A stretch of DNA of 64,000 nt from assembly GCF_030035675.1 (NCBI RefSeq), contig NC_084489.1:36230001-36294000 (forward strand), given 5' to 3'. Position numbers and translations under genes: made by a program. Below are positions 13,801-20,040 of this stretch, piece by piece. How positions within the stretch are numbered: position 1 is the first letter of the stretch; each line of letters begins with the position of its first letter. The notes below the pieces were generated by a model that was not told the origin of the DNA, did not search any database, and saw only the letters and a list, made by a program, of their open reading frames with translations. The stretch comes from Rhineura floridana. Taxonomy: Eukaryota; Chordata; Lepidosauria; Squamata; Rhineuridae.

Positions 13801-16800
13801 CCCTGCCCCGCAGGCCCGCGGGAAGCAGTTGCTGATGCCTGGCGCGCCAAGAGATGGCCGCTGTCCGCCCTATCACCTGCCATGGGTCTAGAATGTGCCA
13901 TAAATTGCAGCCACAGGTCAGCCTCCTTTTTGTCCCAGGGGAGGGATGTATCAAAAGCCGCCCTCATACGGAACGCCTGGTCGTAGTCCAGCCATGCCGT
14001 CCCTTGAAACTCAGAGTAGCCCCGATATATGATATCGAGGTATTTGATCAGTACCGAGGCCCTATGAGGCTGCCTCTGTATTACCACCCCCATGTACGTA
14101 AGGAATGCAGGCAGCCAGTTAGACCAAGAGCGCTCTACCCGTCGGCGCTTGGGCCTATCGGGCTCTGCATGTTCCCCTTTATCCTTATCCTTCCCAACCG
14201 GCTCCCTGTACAAGAGCGAAAATAGGTCCACGTACTCTCCCCTCCATATTCTGTCCTTCATAGCAGGCAGAAGATGAAAACCCAGTGGGGCAGACGTTTC
14301 CCCAAAACGTATGGCCCCCTCTCTGACTGATCCCAGGGGGTCGGATATCTCTGCGGGGGGTTTGGCAGACAGGGCGGGCTGATGCCCTCCTTCCGTCGCC
14401 GTCCCAGCAGCGAGGTGCCAGACCCGCTCGCAGGCCTCCCTTAGGGGATGCTGCTGCTGTGGCGTAACCTCCCCCCCGCCGGCGGGAGTCCCTGCCTGCC
14501 CATATCCCTCGGTTACCGCTGGTGGGGAAAAGGGCCAGTAGGGGTACCCCCAGGGGGCCCAGCTCAACTGCCACTGCCCTTGTTGTTGTGGCATGATAGA
14601 GGACTCACCCTGTGTGCTTTCCGCCGAAGGTCCTTGTGTGGGCTGCATTGTTGGTGCTGCTTGCCAGGTGGGAGTTGCGCCTGGCTCTATGCTGGGCGTC
14701 CTCGCCTCAGCCCTGGGCCCGGCCTCCAGCACATCCAGTCGCGCTAAGATGGAAGCAACAGCCCCTGCATCAGCTCTGTTCACTGGCCGCTGCGTTTTCC
14801 CCCGAGACCGTTTGGGTGGTGGGTCCTTCTCCTTCCCTGTCACAGGTTGGTCCCGAGGTGCACTAGGATGGCCTGAGCCATGCTCTAGGGCTTCCAACCT
14901 GGCTAATATGGCCGCCCATGGTGGCCCCTCCCCACTCCTTGCCTCCTCCGCCGCTGGGGGTGGGCATCTCCCTCCTGCTTTGGGGGCCTTTCCTTTCCCT
15001 TTTGGCCCCCCTTGTCCTTTCTTGGGTGGCATACTAGAGGGAGATAGGGGCCCCGCTTACAAAACGACGTGATTTCAAAACGTGAAGGGGCCCGCCTGCT
15101 TATTCTATACCCCCTCCCGGCACCCAATTATCCTGGAGGGGAGCCTAATTGCCCTGCACGTGGCAAGGATTGATGGTTGGGGCTGTGCCCCACCTACCCC
15201 CGCGTTAATTAAAATTAATAATTAAATTTAAAAGTTGCCGGCCAAAGGCCGCCTAGCCTGTGGTCCTCGCCGCTGCTGGATCCGATCCTGCGCTGCCGCC
15301 TCGTAGTGACTGCCCCAGGATCCTCGCCGCATAGGCCTTGGTGCCAGCCGCCGCTGCCTCCCTGTCTCTCAATGAGGCTGGGGGAGGGCTTGCCGCAGCC
15401 CAGCCACCCTGGCCTCAGGAAGCCTCCGGAGGCCCACGTGCACCGGCAAAGGAGCCGCGCTGCGCCGAAGCTGCTGCTGCGGCTGCCGAAATTGCCGCCG
15501 AAAGGAGCAGCGCCGCGCCGAAGCTGCTGCTGCGGCTGCCGAGATTGCCGCCAAAAGGAGCCGCGCTGCGCCGAAGCTGCCGCCGAAAGAAGCCGCGCCG
15601 AAGCTGCTGCCGAAATTTGAACTGGATGGCGGGAAGCAGGCGGGGCGGCCTTAAATAGCCTTCAGCCGCCCCGCCTCCCTGCCGCGTCACACGACGGCGC
15701 GCCAGCGCGCCGTGTGTGCACGCATCCCCCAAGATGGTGGCCTGGACATCGACAGCGGCCGCAAGCTCGTCCCTCTGCCCGGTAGGTCCCGGGCACGGAA
15801 CGGGAATGTGGAGTTACCATACAAAACTGTTAGGAACAGTCAAGATTTCCCCAAACGTTAAACTGTTCTTAATGTGTTTCTCTTTGGGAATCACTGCAGG
15901 TATGATTTGCCAGTCATTATAATCATAGTCAATAACAATGGGATATACAGTGGCTTGGATGCAGATACATGGAAGGAAATGTTGGAACAGGGCGAACCTT
16001 CTGTATGGTGGGTACTTCTGTACTGTATTTGCTCAGTCAATTAATTAACTTTGTTTTTTTACAAATTTGAAATTGTACTTTTTTAAAAAAATCTTGGGCT
16101 ATAGTCAGTTGAGTCCTACTCAGAGTAGATCCATTGAAAATGGACCCAAGTTAGTCATGTCTATTAACCTTAATGGGTCTCTTCTGAGTAGTACTAGCAC
16201 TGAATACCACCCCTTGCTTATATGAATATGCCAAGCTTCCAATGTAAAATATCTTAATGCAATCATAGGGAGTTAATTGAACTTCTAAAGGCATTAACAA
16301 TTCCATATAATAAAGACTTGTAGATTATATCATTCTTAATCAACTAGTGAGATTATTGAGGTAATGGGCTCTCATACTATATAATTGTGTAGATCACGTA
16401 GTGGTGCCACATACTGTGGACAAGACATAACACACCTCAGATTCACCTCTGGTGAAAGATGATTTCCTGTTGGGAAATTGGAAGGAGAAGAGCATGAGCA
16501 GTCAGAAAGAAGAGATGGAGACAGGGCAGGTGTGCACTCTTAGTAAAGAGCATCCTGAGGCCATAGGGAAGTAAGCTGCTTTATGTTAATGTTGTAGTGG
16601 TGAAAGGTCATCCTCTGTTTACAAATGTATTCAAAGGGCAAAAAAGGAAGTTGACCAGCCTTGCAGCAAAAGGAGTTAGTGGTCAATTTTCGTATGTAGA
16701 CATTTGGAGAGCTGAGAGAGTGACACAGATGCACACTATTAAAGTGCCATAATTACATATTTGATTATGCCAGCCTTTGTATACGGAGGTACCTACGGAG

Positions 16801-18003
16801 GTACCTTTTCATGCTCTTTGGAAAAGCTCCAGAGATCTCTCCATTTTTATGTTAAGTAAATGTGCTTAAGTGCTTTGTAGAAATCATCCAGAATGCTTAG
16901 CCACGAAATGGAAGAGATAAAAGGCCTCCATTACTGGGATTTCCTATTCTAAAACCTCAACTGAAACAATCTTTGAAGACTATTGCAGTAATTAAATGGG
17001 ACCTGATCCTGTCTCCCTGAGACACAGGAAAAACATAGTTCCTCTTGCTGGGCATATTTAGCATATGAGCAGAATAACCTTTTATGATGCCATGGTGCAT
17101 TCCCCGTACAAAGCTTTTTTCTTTTTTCTTCATTTCAGTGTTCCTCCAGTCTCCCTATTGCCAAATGCTCACTATGAGCAGATCATGTCTGCCTTTGGTG
17201 GTAAAGGGTACTTTGTACAAACACCAGAGGAACTGCAAGCTGCTCTGAAAACAAGCCTGGCAGAAAAACATGTGCCTTCCCTTATCAATGTAATGATCGA
17301 TCCACAGTCGGACAGGAAGAAGCAAGTGAGTGTCCATTTTATTCTCCCAACCTTTGAGTTAAGTCTCCCAAGTTTAAGCAAATGGCCACTTCCTGTGTTA
17401 AATAGAACAATTCTTTTGATAGTGTGATATATTTGAATAGCTGTGTTAGTTTTAGGGTTTTGTTTAAAGTGAAGATTCAATAGCATCTTCATAAGCTAAA
17501 CCTGCTGCTTCAAATACCAAAGTGGAAAAGATGGCAGCAAGCAGTATAAAGCAATGAGAAAAATATATACCCTTGACAATCTTCAGTATTAAAGCCACAG
17601 TAAATAACGTGGGAAAGTAAGGGGGCCTCAATGGCATATGGTTCATTCAGTCTTTAAAATGGAAGAAGAGCTCATAGTTCAAACCTTGGCTTCATTTTTG
17701 TATGAATTCCTATTTCACACACTGTACGCTCAACACACTTAATTTTCTTAAGAATGAACTATAAAATAAATACAATTATGATTAAGATTGACCACTCTGA
17801 GGTCTCTTATGGCTGACTGCTTCCTAACTAAATCCCCCAGTTCTGGCCACCATGTATCATTATTGTAAAGAAGCATTTGGTTTTGGTTTTCATGGCTTGA
17901 AAAATATGATTTTTAGCATAATCTCTCATGCCTAGATATTTATTGCTGTGTTGTTCTTTTGTATTCTCAGGATTTTCATTGGTTGACCCGTTCAAACATG
18001 TAG
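1734..18003 (+). CDS. HACL1: HACL1, 2-hydroxyacyl-CoA lyase 1 (last ten coding exons)
   Basis: Peroxisomal thiamine-diphosphate enzyme that cleaves 2-hydroxyacyl-CoA into formyl-CoA and a fatty aldehyde one carbon shorter, in alpha-oxidation of phytanic and 2-hydroxy fatty acids. Ten exons with matching splice phases (1734-1846, 4515-4650, 5848-5953, 6552-6635, 7053-7154, 7410-7564, 9776-9934, 15900-16007, 17139-17325, 17971-18003) give 1183 nt, about 393 residues, against 578 in human, so roughly the N-terminal third lies left of the window. The central domain and the C-terminal cofactor-binding domain are present. The GDS...NNN cofactor/Mg motif is seen as [17 protein letters not shown] followed by VNNNGIYSG. 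The protein ends HWLTRSNM-stop; SNM is the non-canonical PTS1 signal I recall for mammalian HACL1. No frame break is seen, so the gene looks functional. Confidence 0.97.
1847..2039. other. HACL1 intron, unique-looking stretch
   Basis: AT-rich intronic sequence following the first exon in the window; nothing recognisable. Confidence 0.5.
2040..2445. repeat. Interspersed repeat with internal inverted arms (copy 1)
   Basis: Shares GGAGCCAATCAGCATGAAA, TTCTCAGTGGCTAACACA and CTTTCATGCTGAT with 39480-39950, where the order is reversed. The two arms around the CTTTCATGCTGAT segments are inverted relative to each other, so the unit folds back. It looks like a non-autonomous DNA element; class not identified. 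Confidence 0.55.
2447..2660 (+). mobile_element. SINE-like squamate interspersed repeat
   Basis: Starts AACATAAGAAAAGCC and continues GTTGGATCAGACCAAAGGCC, TCTGGTCTAG, then the ACAGTG.. and TCATAACTAGCAG blocks. This pattern (AACATAAGAAGAGCCTGCTG in the consensus I recall) is widespread in squamate genomes. Fragments of the same family occur at 21237 and 35767. Confidence 0.6.
2757..2905 (-). mobile_element. L2/CR1 3' end, antisense
   Basis: TTATTTATTTATTTAAAATA followed by TCTATCCCGCCCTTCTACCC is the reverse of an L2-type 3' UTR and (AAAT)n tail. Only the tail is present. Confidence 0.6.
2906..3215. repeat. AT-rich intronic stretch with (CA)n/(TA)n microsatellite
   Basis: Contains CA repeats then TATATATA at about 3136-3160. 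Nothing else is recognised. Confidence 0.5.
3220..3366. mobile_element. hAT-like hairpin MITE
   Basis: The arms GGGGAACCTGTGGCCCTTCA and TGGAGGGCCACAGATTCCCC, with inner arms ACTCCCATCAGCCCCAGCC and GATGATGGGAGTTGTAAT, form a near-palindrome. The same family is at 6825, 19137 and 33034; the 33034 copy has a perfect 8-bp duplication typical of hAT. Confidence 0.7.
3385..3450. mobile_element. Short AAGTCC/CATAGGATT MITE
   Basis: GTGGGAGTAACTCCCTTTGA, then GGGTAGACATGCATAGGATT. It belongs to a very abundant small squamate repeat (pattern GGAGTAAGTCC..ACATGCATAGGATTGC). Similar remnants occur at about 16090-16215, 23818-23905, 24333-24400, 26343-26440, 27850-27920, 39960-40095, 48035-48090 and 48590-48680. 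Confidence 0.55.
3451..3955. other. HACL1 intron, nothing recognised
   Basis: AT-rich, no coding, RNA or repeat signal that I can name. Confidence 0.5.
3958..4400. repeat. Probable MITE with AAACCATGGTTTA-type arms
   Basis: AGTAAACCATGGTTTATCAA at the left and GGAAACTATGGTTAATTGTA at the right enclose further copies (CAAACCATAGTTATGATTAA) in a self-complementary layout. It resembles a common squamate foldback repeat; class not identified. Confidence 0.45.
4515..4650 (+). CDS. HACL1: HACL1 exon
   Basis: The TTTCTTAG acceptor and GTAACT donor bound the exon. It encodes [16 protein letters not shown].. [18 protein letters not shown], nearly identical to the human central domain, and ends AG with the arginine codon completed in the next exon. 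Confidence 0.95.
4651..5847. other. HACL1 intron, nothing recognised
   Basis: A 1.2-kb intron. No repeat family or ORF with recognisable similarity was seen. Confidence 0.5.
5848..5953 (+). CDS. HACL1: HACL1 exon
   Basis: Encodes [20 protein letters not shown], then [15 protein letters not shown], between a TATTAG acceptor and a GTATTC donor. The human equivalent is [20 protein letters not shown]. The exon ends in phase 0. Confidence 0.95.
5954..6551. other. HACL1 intron, nothing recognised
   Basis: A 0.6-kb intron with a (TTG)n run just before the acceptor at about 6522-6540. Confidence 0.5.
6552..6635 (+). CDS. HACL1: HACL1 exon
   Basis: Encodes [20 protein letters not shown], then DIKAVTEQ: 28 codons in phase 0, between ACATGACAG and GTGACG. 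It closes the central domain. Confidence 0.95.
6825..6949. mobile_element. hAT-like hairpin MITE, older copy
   Basis: CAGAGATGGCTGACCTGTGA at the left and GCCACAGGTTAGCCACCTCT at the right are inverted arms around CAGCCCCAGCCAGCATGGCC. The flanking octamers AGGTAGAG and AATTAGAG agree at 6 of 8 positions, fitting a decayed 8-bp hAT duplication. It lies in a HACL1 intron. Confidence 0.65.
7053..7154 (+). CDS. HACL1: HACL1 exon
   Basis: Encodes [20 protein letters not shown], then [14 protein letters not shown]. This is 34 codons in phase 0, between TTCTCTTAG and GTACTG. It is the linker leading to the C-terminal domain. Confidence 0.93.
7410..7564 (+). CDS. HACL1: HACL1 exon
   Basis: Encodes [20 protein letters not shown], then [20 protein letters not shown], then [23 protein letters not shown] is a strongly conserved stretch of the C-terminal domain. 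The exon ends in phase 2 before GTAAAA. Confidence 0.96.
7565..8129. other. HACL1 intron, nothing recognised
   Basis: Intron sequence following the exon at 7410. No repeat or gene signal found. Confidence 0.5.
8130..8515 (-). mobile_element. Sauria-type SINE, antisense
   Basis: The left end carries the reverse of the Bov-B-type tail (AATGGACTGCCTTCAAGTCG, ATCCCACCTTATGGCTACCC). The right end carries the reverse of a tRNA-like head (CCACTGTGCTATACCAGCT, with GGGATTTGAACTCACAGACT as box B). A tRNA-derived SINE with a Bov-B tail is the definition of the Sauria SINE, mobilised by the RTE LINE whose 3' end is at 38108-39212. Confidence 0.8.
8516..9775. other. HACL1 intron, nothing recognised
   Basis: 1.26 kb of AT-rich intron between the SINE and the next exon; no recognisable element. 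Confidence 0.5.
9776..9934 (+). CDS. HACL1: HACL1 exon with first half of the cofactor motif
   Basis: Encodes [20 protein letters not shown], then [20 protein letters not shown], then [13 protein letters not shown]. The GDS starts the thiamine-diphosphate/Mg binding motif. The donor GTAAAA lies only about 35 bp from the edge of a large antisense retroelement in the following intron. Confidence 0.97.
10432..11097 (-). CDS. SGNH-hydrolase-like protein of the Ngaro element
   Basis: A 221-residue open frame in the last coding position of the element, overlapping the end of the recombinase frame. It shows the blocks of an SGNH/GDSL esterase-like fold: a nucleophile-region block near residue 33, [10 protein letters not shown] near the middle (block III, GxND) and [11 protein letters not shown] near the C-terminus (block V, DxxH). 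Ngaro-group elements of vertebrates are known to carry such a frame; its role in the element is unknown. As part of a virus-like element it is listed as a component only. Confidence 0.78.
   Translation of the reverse strand: MLAPPGPPFFLLPNVVVVSTDRWTRSEQPRILLCGHSMMFWAGRRAAKSRFGTQLGLSQWAAVRWLGRRGMRWDGLLPALFQPAVEVAVPQVLVIYLGGNDLGLLKGKALIEQACGDLRAIARRWPGVHLVWSDILPRRRWNCTGDPRGMDRARKKVNRQIQRALRDLGGSVIHHPEVGHNKLELFRPDGVHLTDTGNDIFLRDLQKGLHQILIGCGVKGD
10983..12104 (-). CDS. Tyrosine recombinase of the Ngaro element
   Basis: A 373-residue open frame. An N-terminal core-binding-like region ([17 protein letters not shown]) leads into a catalytic domain with the first arginine ([11 protein letters not shown]), the HxxR block ([15 protein letters not shown]) and the tyrosine block ([12 protein letters not shown]). 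These are the marks of phage-integrase-like recombinases, which DIRS-order elements use in place of a DDE integrase. It overlaps the end of the RT frame and the start of the hydrolase frame. Confidence 0.88.
   Translation of the reverse strand: MEPDGEVSPAGTVGKGSAGGVPPSAMGDWRIESERAISLSVAPSTLASYQGAGRDLSNFRESRGYAQEWPIPVEQLMEFCVEGKRRGLSVRTIKGKLSGLAFLAKAWGFQDYTGDFRVRRMLEGWSRERPCPPDARLPFSPELLFGLQGQWKHLCSSPFEALLYHAAALTLFFGAFRIGEVVAASKMDNSLRALLVSDLSWRAERALLRLRRSKTDQHGKGRLVVLAPCRQQELCPVTALRGFVAARGSQSGYLFIHRNSQPLTRYQFWSVAKAALGNLGVDPSKFGTHSFRIGAASTAALLGFSKDRLQAVGGWSSDAYRPTLDHLLTHTTPAARCWPPQAPPFFCYPMSLLFQQIAGQDRSSHASSYVATV
11993..13954 (-). CDS. Reverse transcriptase/RNase H of the Ngaro element
   Basis: A 653-residue open frame. 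RT blocks are visible: [53 protein letters not shown] and the catalytic [10 protein letters not shown]. RNase H follows ([57 protein letters not shown]). It overlaps the gag-like frame in a different frame; how it is expressed cannot be told from the sequence. Confidence 0.9.
   Translation of the reverse strand: MIHPSPGTKRRLTCGCNLWHILDPWQVIGRTAAISWRARHQQLLPAGLRGRGFNPACFAGSSARVAFAVGAHAGSDMNVPYVGAPTPALAAPGAAPSGVGTGIRLAQGRQGLQAQLRERGPSPIKIAELQHLLHLYPLVQDAQFLLEGFTVGFRIPYLGPRRPFMSRNLKSVEGRESVLREKIRKEVVAGRVLGPFAAPPIPSLRVSPLGLVPKRAPGEFRLIHHLSFPRGESVNDFIPAELCSVRYTSFDCAVRMVRDCGVGALMGKCDIKSAFRLLPVHPQDFELLGLAFEGEYYVDRALPMGCSISCSVFERFSSFLEWAVKRRAGLQSVVHYLDDYPFAGPADSGTCRAFMAHFAGLAGELGVPLAAEKTEGPSTAITFLGIEIDTVAQCCRLAHDKLGALREKISEVVSSNKVTLATLQQLAGHLNFACRVVAPGRAFLRRVYDAMAGLSRSYHHTRVTAALRADLTVWSTFLREFNGVSLWRRDRLLEAELQVHSDASGAFGFGVILHDSWCHGSWPQGWTLAGLTRDLTFLEFFPIVVAVHLWPDKLGNSSVHFWCDNLPTVHVINTLSSRNPNVMLLVRAFVLQCLRYNIQFLARHVPGIDNSIADALSWNQMEKFRQLAPWARALPEVFPPALWEIGGLNQKGP
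13581..15032 (-). CDS. Gag-like protein of the Ngaro element
   Basis: A 483-residue open frame that starts [18 protein letters not shown], with a basic, proline-rich and glutamine-rich N-terminal half. Near the C-terminus is a Cys/His cluster ([28 protein letters not shown]) like the zinc-binding region of Ngaro gag proteins. It is the first frame of the element, just inside the leader. Confidence 0.75.
   Translation of the reverse strand: MPPKKGQGGPKGKGKAPKAGGRCPPPAAEEARSGEGPPWAAILARLEALEHGSGHPSAPRDQPVTGKEKDPPPKRSRGKTQRPVNRADAGAVASILARLDVLEAGPRAEARTPSIEPGATPTWQAAPTMQPTQGPSAESTQGESSIMPQQQGQWQLSWAPWGYPYWPFSPPAVTEGYGQAGTPAGGGEVTPQQQHPLREACERVWHLAAGTATEGGHQPALSAKPPAEISDPLGSVREGAIRFGETSAPLGFHLLPAMKDRIWRGEYVDLFSLLYREPVGKDKDKGEHAEPDRPKRRRVERSWSNWLPAFLTYMGVVIQRQPHRASVLIKYLDIIYRGYSEFQGTAWLDYDQAFRMRAAFDTSLPWDKKEADLWLQFMAHSRPMAGDRADSGHLLARQASATASRGPAGQGVQPRLLCWEFSSRGLCGRSPCRFRHECAICGGPHACTSCPRGRPFRGGNRDSAGARKTGAAGAAQGKGPQPN
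15460..15617. repeat. GC-rich tandem repeat in the Ngaro leader
   Basis: Units beginning GCGCCGAAGCTGCTGC recur at about 15466, 15513, 15565 and 15595, two of them about 50 bp long and later ones shorter. They lie upstream of the gag-like frame, near the presumed promoter end of the element. Confidence 0.7.
15900..16007 (+). CDS. HACL1: HACL1 exon with second half of the cofactor motif
   Basis: Encodes [20 protein letters not shown], then [15 protein letters not shown]. The NNN completes the cofactor motif begun in the exon at 9776. The donor is taken as TG|GTGGGT because only that choice keeps the phase with the next exon, giving a cysteine across the junction. Confidence 0.94.
16008..17138. 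other. HACL1 intron with one short MITE remnant
   Basis: 16090-16215 contains CAGTTGAGTCCTACTCAGAG and TTAATGGGTCTCTTCTGAGT, the arms of the short AAGTCC-type MITE. The rest has nothing recognisable. Confidence 0.5.
17139..17325 (+). CDS. HACL1: HACL1 exon
   Basis: Encodes [40 protein letters not shown] and [17 protein letters not shown], matching the human [20 protein letters not shown]. A pyrimidine-rich acceptor ends CATTTCAG, and the GTGAGT donor is near consensus. Confidence 0.97.
17326..17970. other. Last HACL1 intron, nothing recognised
   Basis: No repeat family or gene signal was identified. Confidence 0.5.
17971..18003 (+). CDS. HACL1: HACL1 last coding exon, PTS1
   Basis: After GTATTCTCAG comes [10 protein letters not shown] and TAG at 18001-18003. 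The C-terminal SNM is the peroxisomal targeting tripeptide of this enzyme; the last nine residues are the same as I recall for human. Confidence 0.95.
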   Translation, partial: DFHWLTRSNM

Positions 18004-18219
18004 CAGAAGATGCAAGGACTGGAAATCATAAGAAAAAGACCTCTAACCAAACTGAATGAACTTTCGGATTCGCACTGTAGTAGTAGTCTTTAATTTTTTA
18101 TATAATACTTGTTTGACTGTCGCATATGAACAAGCATTAGTACTATAAATACACACTTGGCAATTCCCATGGGTGAGAACCCGCTCCTGCTCTCACAGCG
18201 TTCTCCATAACAACATATG
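18004..18219 (+). other. HACL1 3' untranslated region (end not defined)
   Basis: Non-coding sequence after the stop. No canonical AATAAA is seen before the next repeat; a CTATAAAT at about 18143 is the only weak candidate. Perfect AATAAA sites occur further on (about 20775 and 20805), so a longer UTR reading through the L2 copies cannot be excluded. Confidence 0.5.
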
Positions 18220-18648
18220 ACCATTATTATGTGGAATGCCTCTCCCGCTATGAACCTACCCGTTCACTTCGTTCAGTATCCAAGGCCCTCCTCCGGGTAC
18301 TAACTCACCAGGATGCCCGGAGGATTGTTATTAGATCTAGGGCCTTTTCTGTGGTGGCCCCCGAACTATGGAACAGCCTACCTGAGGAGATACGCCTGGC
18401 GCCTACGGTACTTTCTTTTAGGCGCCAGGTTAAGACCTGGCTATACTCCCAGGCATTTTAATGTTATTATAATGTTGAATTTTAATGTCAATATGTTCTA
18501 TCTAATGTTTTTGTTTAATTTGCTGTTGTTCGTCACTGATTTTATTGTATATTGTATTTTAATCCTGTTTTGTTCACCGCCCAGAGAGCTACTCGCTATG
18601 GGCGGTTTAAAAATGAAACAAAATAAAATAAATAAATAAATATTAAAC
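18220..18648 (+). mobile_element. L2-clade LINE, 5'-truncated young copy
   Basis: Encodes [40 protein letters not shown] and [14 protein letters not shown]-stop, then a 3' UTR with CACCGCCCAGAGAGCTACTC and an (AAAT)n tail. It is almost the same sequence as 62880-63284, so the two copies are from one recently active subfamily. It lies 0.2 kb after the HACL1 stop. Confidence 0.85.
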
Positions 18649-18649
18649 A

Positions 18650-19128
18650 TCTGCAGTGCACTGGTTAAACATTCATTACCAAGCCAGGTTCAAGGTCCTT
18701 GTAATAATTTACAAAGCCCTCAACAACAGTCCAGGGTACCTCAAGGACCACCTGAACCCTTATATCCCAGCTCGATCACTGAGATCATCTGCTGGAGCAT
18801 CATTGGGCATCCCCCGAGTTGGCGAGGCTCATCTGCCTGACAACAAGAAATTGAGCCTACAGTGTTGTCAGCCCAGTCCTGTGGAATGCTCTGCCAGTAG
18901 AGATTCAGCAGGCACCTTCTGTTCTGATTTTTAAATGCCTGCTGAAAACCTTTCTGTGTCACCAGATTTATGCAGGCAATTAAGACAATGTATTTCTGCT
19001 ATAGTTAGTTAATTTCTGAGCTTAAATTTTTATATGGTTTTATTCTGTGTTTATATATGTTGTGATGTACACCGCTTTGTGAGGTCTCCCTGGAAAGCAG
19101 TATATAAATGTTTTAAATAAAGAAATAA
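18650..19128 (+). mobile_element. Older L2/CR1-clade LINE fragment
   Basis: LHWLNIHYQARFKVLVIIYK, ALNNSPGYLKDHLNPYIPAR and SLRSS give the end of the RT ORF, interrupted later. The 3' UTR ends TGTACACCGCTTTG.. AGCAGTATATAAATG with an A-rich tail. More diverged than the neighbouring copy. Confidence 0.75.
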
Positions 19129-19136
19129 TAAACAAT

Positions 19137-19272
19137 AGAGGGGAATCTGCGGTCCTCTACATGTTGCTGGACTACAGCTAACATCCCTGATCATTGACCA
19201 TACTGGCTGAGGCTGATGGAGCTTGGAGTCCAACAACATCTGAAGAATCACAAGTTCCCCTCCCCTGCTTAA
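19137..19272. mobile_element. hAT-like hairpin MITE
   Basis: GGGGAATCTGCGGTCCTCTA and ATCACAAGTTCCCCTCCCCT are diverged inverted ends. ATGTTGCTGGACTACAGCTA and GGAGTCCAACAACATCTGAA form the inner arms. Same family as 3220 and 33034. Confidence 0.6.
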
Positions 19273-19539
19273 AACAACTAGTAGCCACCATCCTGCTGTG
19301 CTGCATGAGTGTTTTTCCAGGAGTACAGAGCTATTGTGGCTGTATGTAATGTTTCTGCCTGTATTCACAGCATCCACCTCAGTGCTGGGGTTGAAACATT
19401 ACAGCAAATGTTGCCTTGTAGGTTGGACCCATTTTTTAAAATGATTTTAATAAACTTTTGTTGACGTTTTCTTGCTAAAAGTGAGCTTTCTAGAAACCCA
19501 TAATTTCTTTTTCTTAGCATTGCAGCCAATGAATGCACT

Positions 19540-20040
19540 TCCACTGGCTGTCATGACCCTGGAGACAGACTCTCCTTCTGCAGGGGATAGGGCCAGATAA
19601 TGGGAGTGGGAATTGCCCACGGGGCCAGCTCCAGATGTACATGGCCCAGACGGACATACTAAATCAAAGGCACCGGTGCAAGATGAGCCTGTTGTGCTAG
19701 TGCCTCTTCAGCCTGAGGAGGGCATATTTCCCTTCTCTGATGACTCCAGCTCAGATGCCCTCATGTGGAACTATGTCTCTCTTGTTCTGGAGAGTCTGTA
19801 ACTGCTCAAGCAGGCTGGGCCTCTTTAAATGAAGAGGTTCTTCTCATGGAAGGCAGAGCTAGAATTGAGCTCTGCTCTTGCAGAGTTTCCAGCCTGAGCC
19901 CTGCACAGAACTGTTCAGAGCTGTGTTACTGAAGTCCTGTCTGTATACTGCTGAGGCAATCACTCAAAACAGAACATTGACTTTGATTATAGATGGAACA
20001 TTAGACTCAGAGATAATGTAAGTCCACAGTTCTGAGAAAT
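19540..20040 (+). mobile_element. Possible old LTR-like remnant (fossil)
   Basis: GC-richer than its surroundings, starts near TGTCATGACCCTGGAGACAG and has a serine/aspartate-rich short frame resembling in style the frame inside the LTR at 46158-46804. No terminal duplication was found. Low confidence. Confidence 0.25.

Larger units (their letters stand above)
9970..15815 (-). mobile_element. Ngaro-type (DIRS order) tyrosine-recombinase retrotransposon, looks whole in its coding part
   Basis: A GC-rich block of about 5.8 kb sits antisense in an AT-rich HACL1 intron. Reading right to left it carries four long open frames: gag-like (13581-15032), reverse transcriptase/RNase H (11993-13954), tyrosine recombinase (10983-12104) and an SGNH-hydrolase-like frame (10432-11097). 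That set is the one known for vertebrate Ngaro elements. A GC-rich leader with short tandem repeats lies at the right, and an AATAAA-bearing tail at the left. No coding break is apparent, so the copy looks young. Edges are set by the change in composition and are uncertain by tens of bases. I could not define the split terminal repeats or a target duplication; elements of this order usually make none. Confidence 0.88.

Noticed and set aside
14593-15072. 159-codon + strand open frame and other + frames inside 10432-15072
   Set aside because: They are reverse-strand shadows of the GC-rich Ngaro frames and show no recognisable domain.
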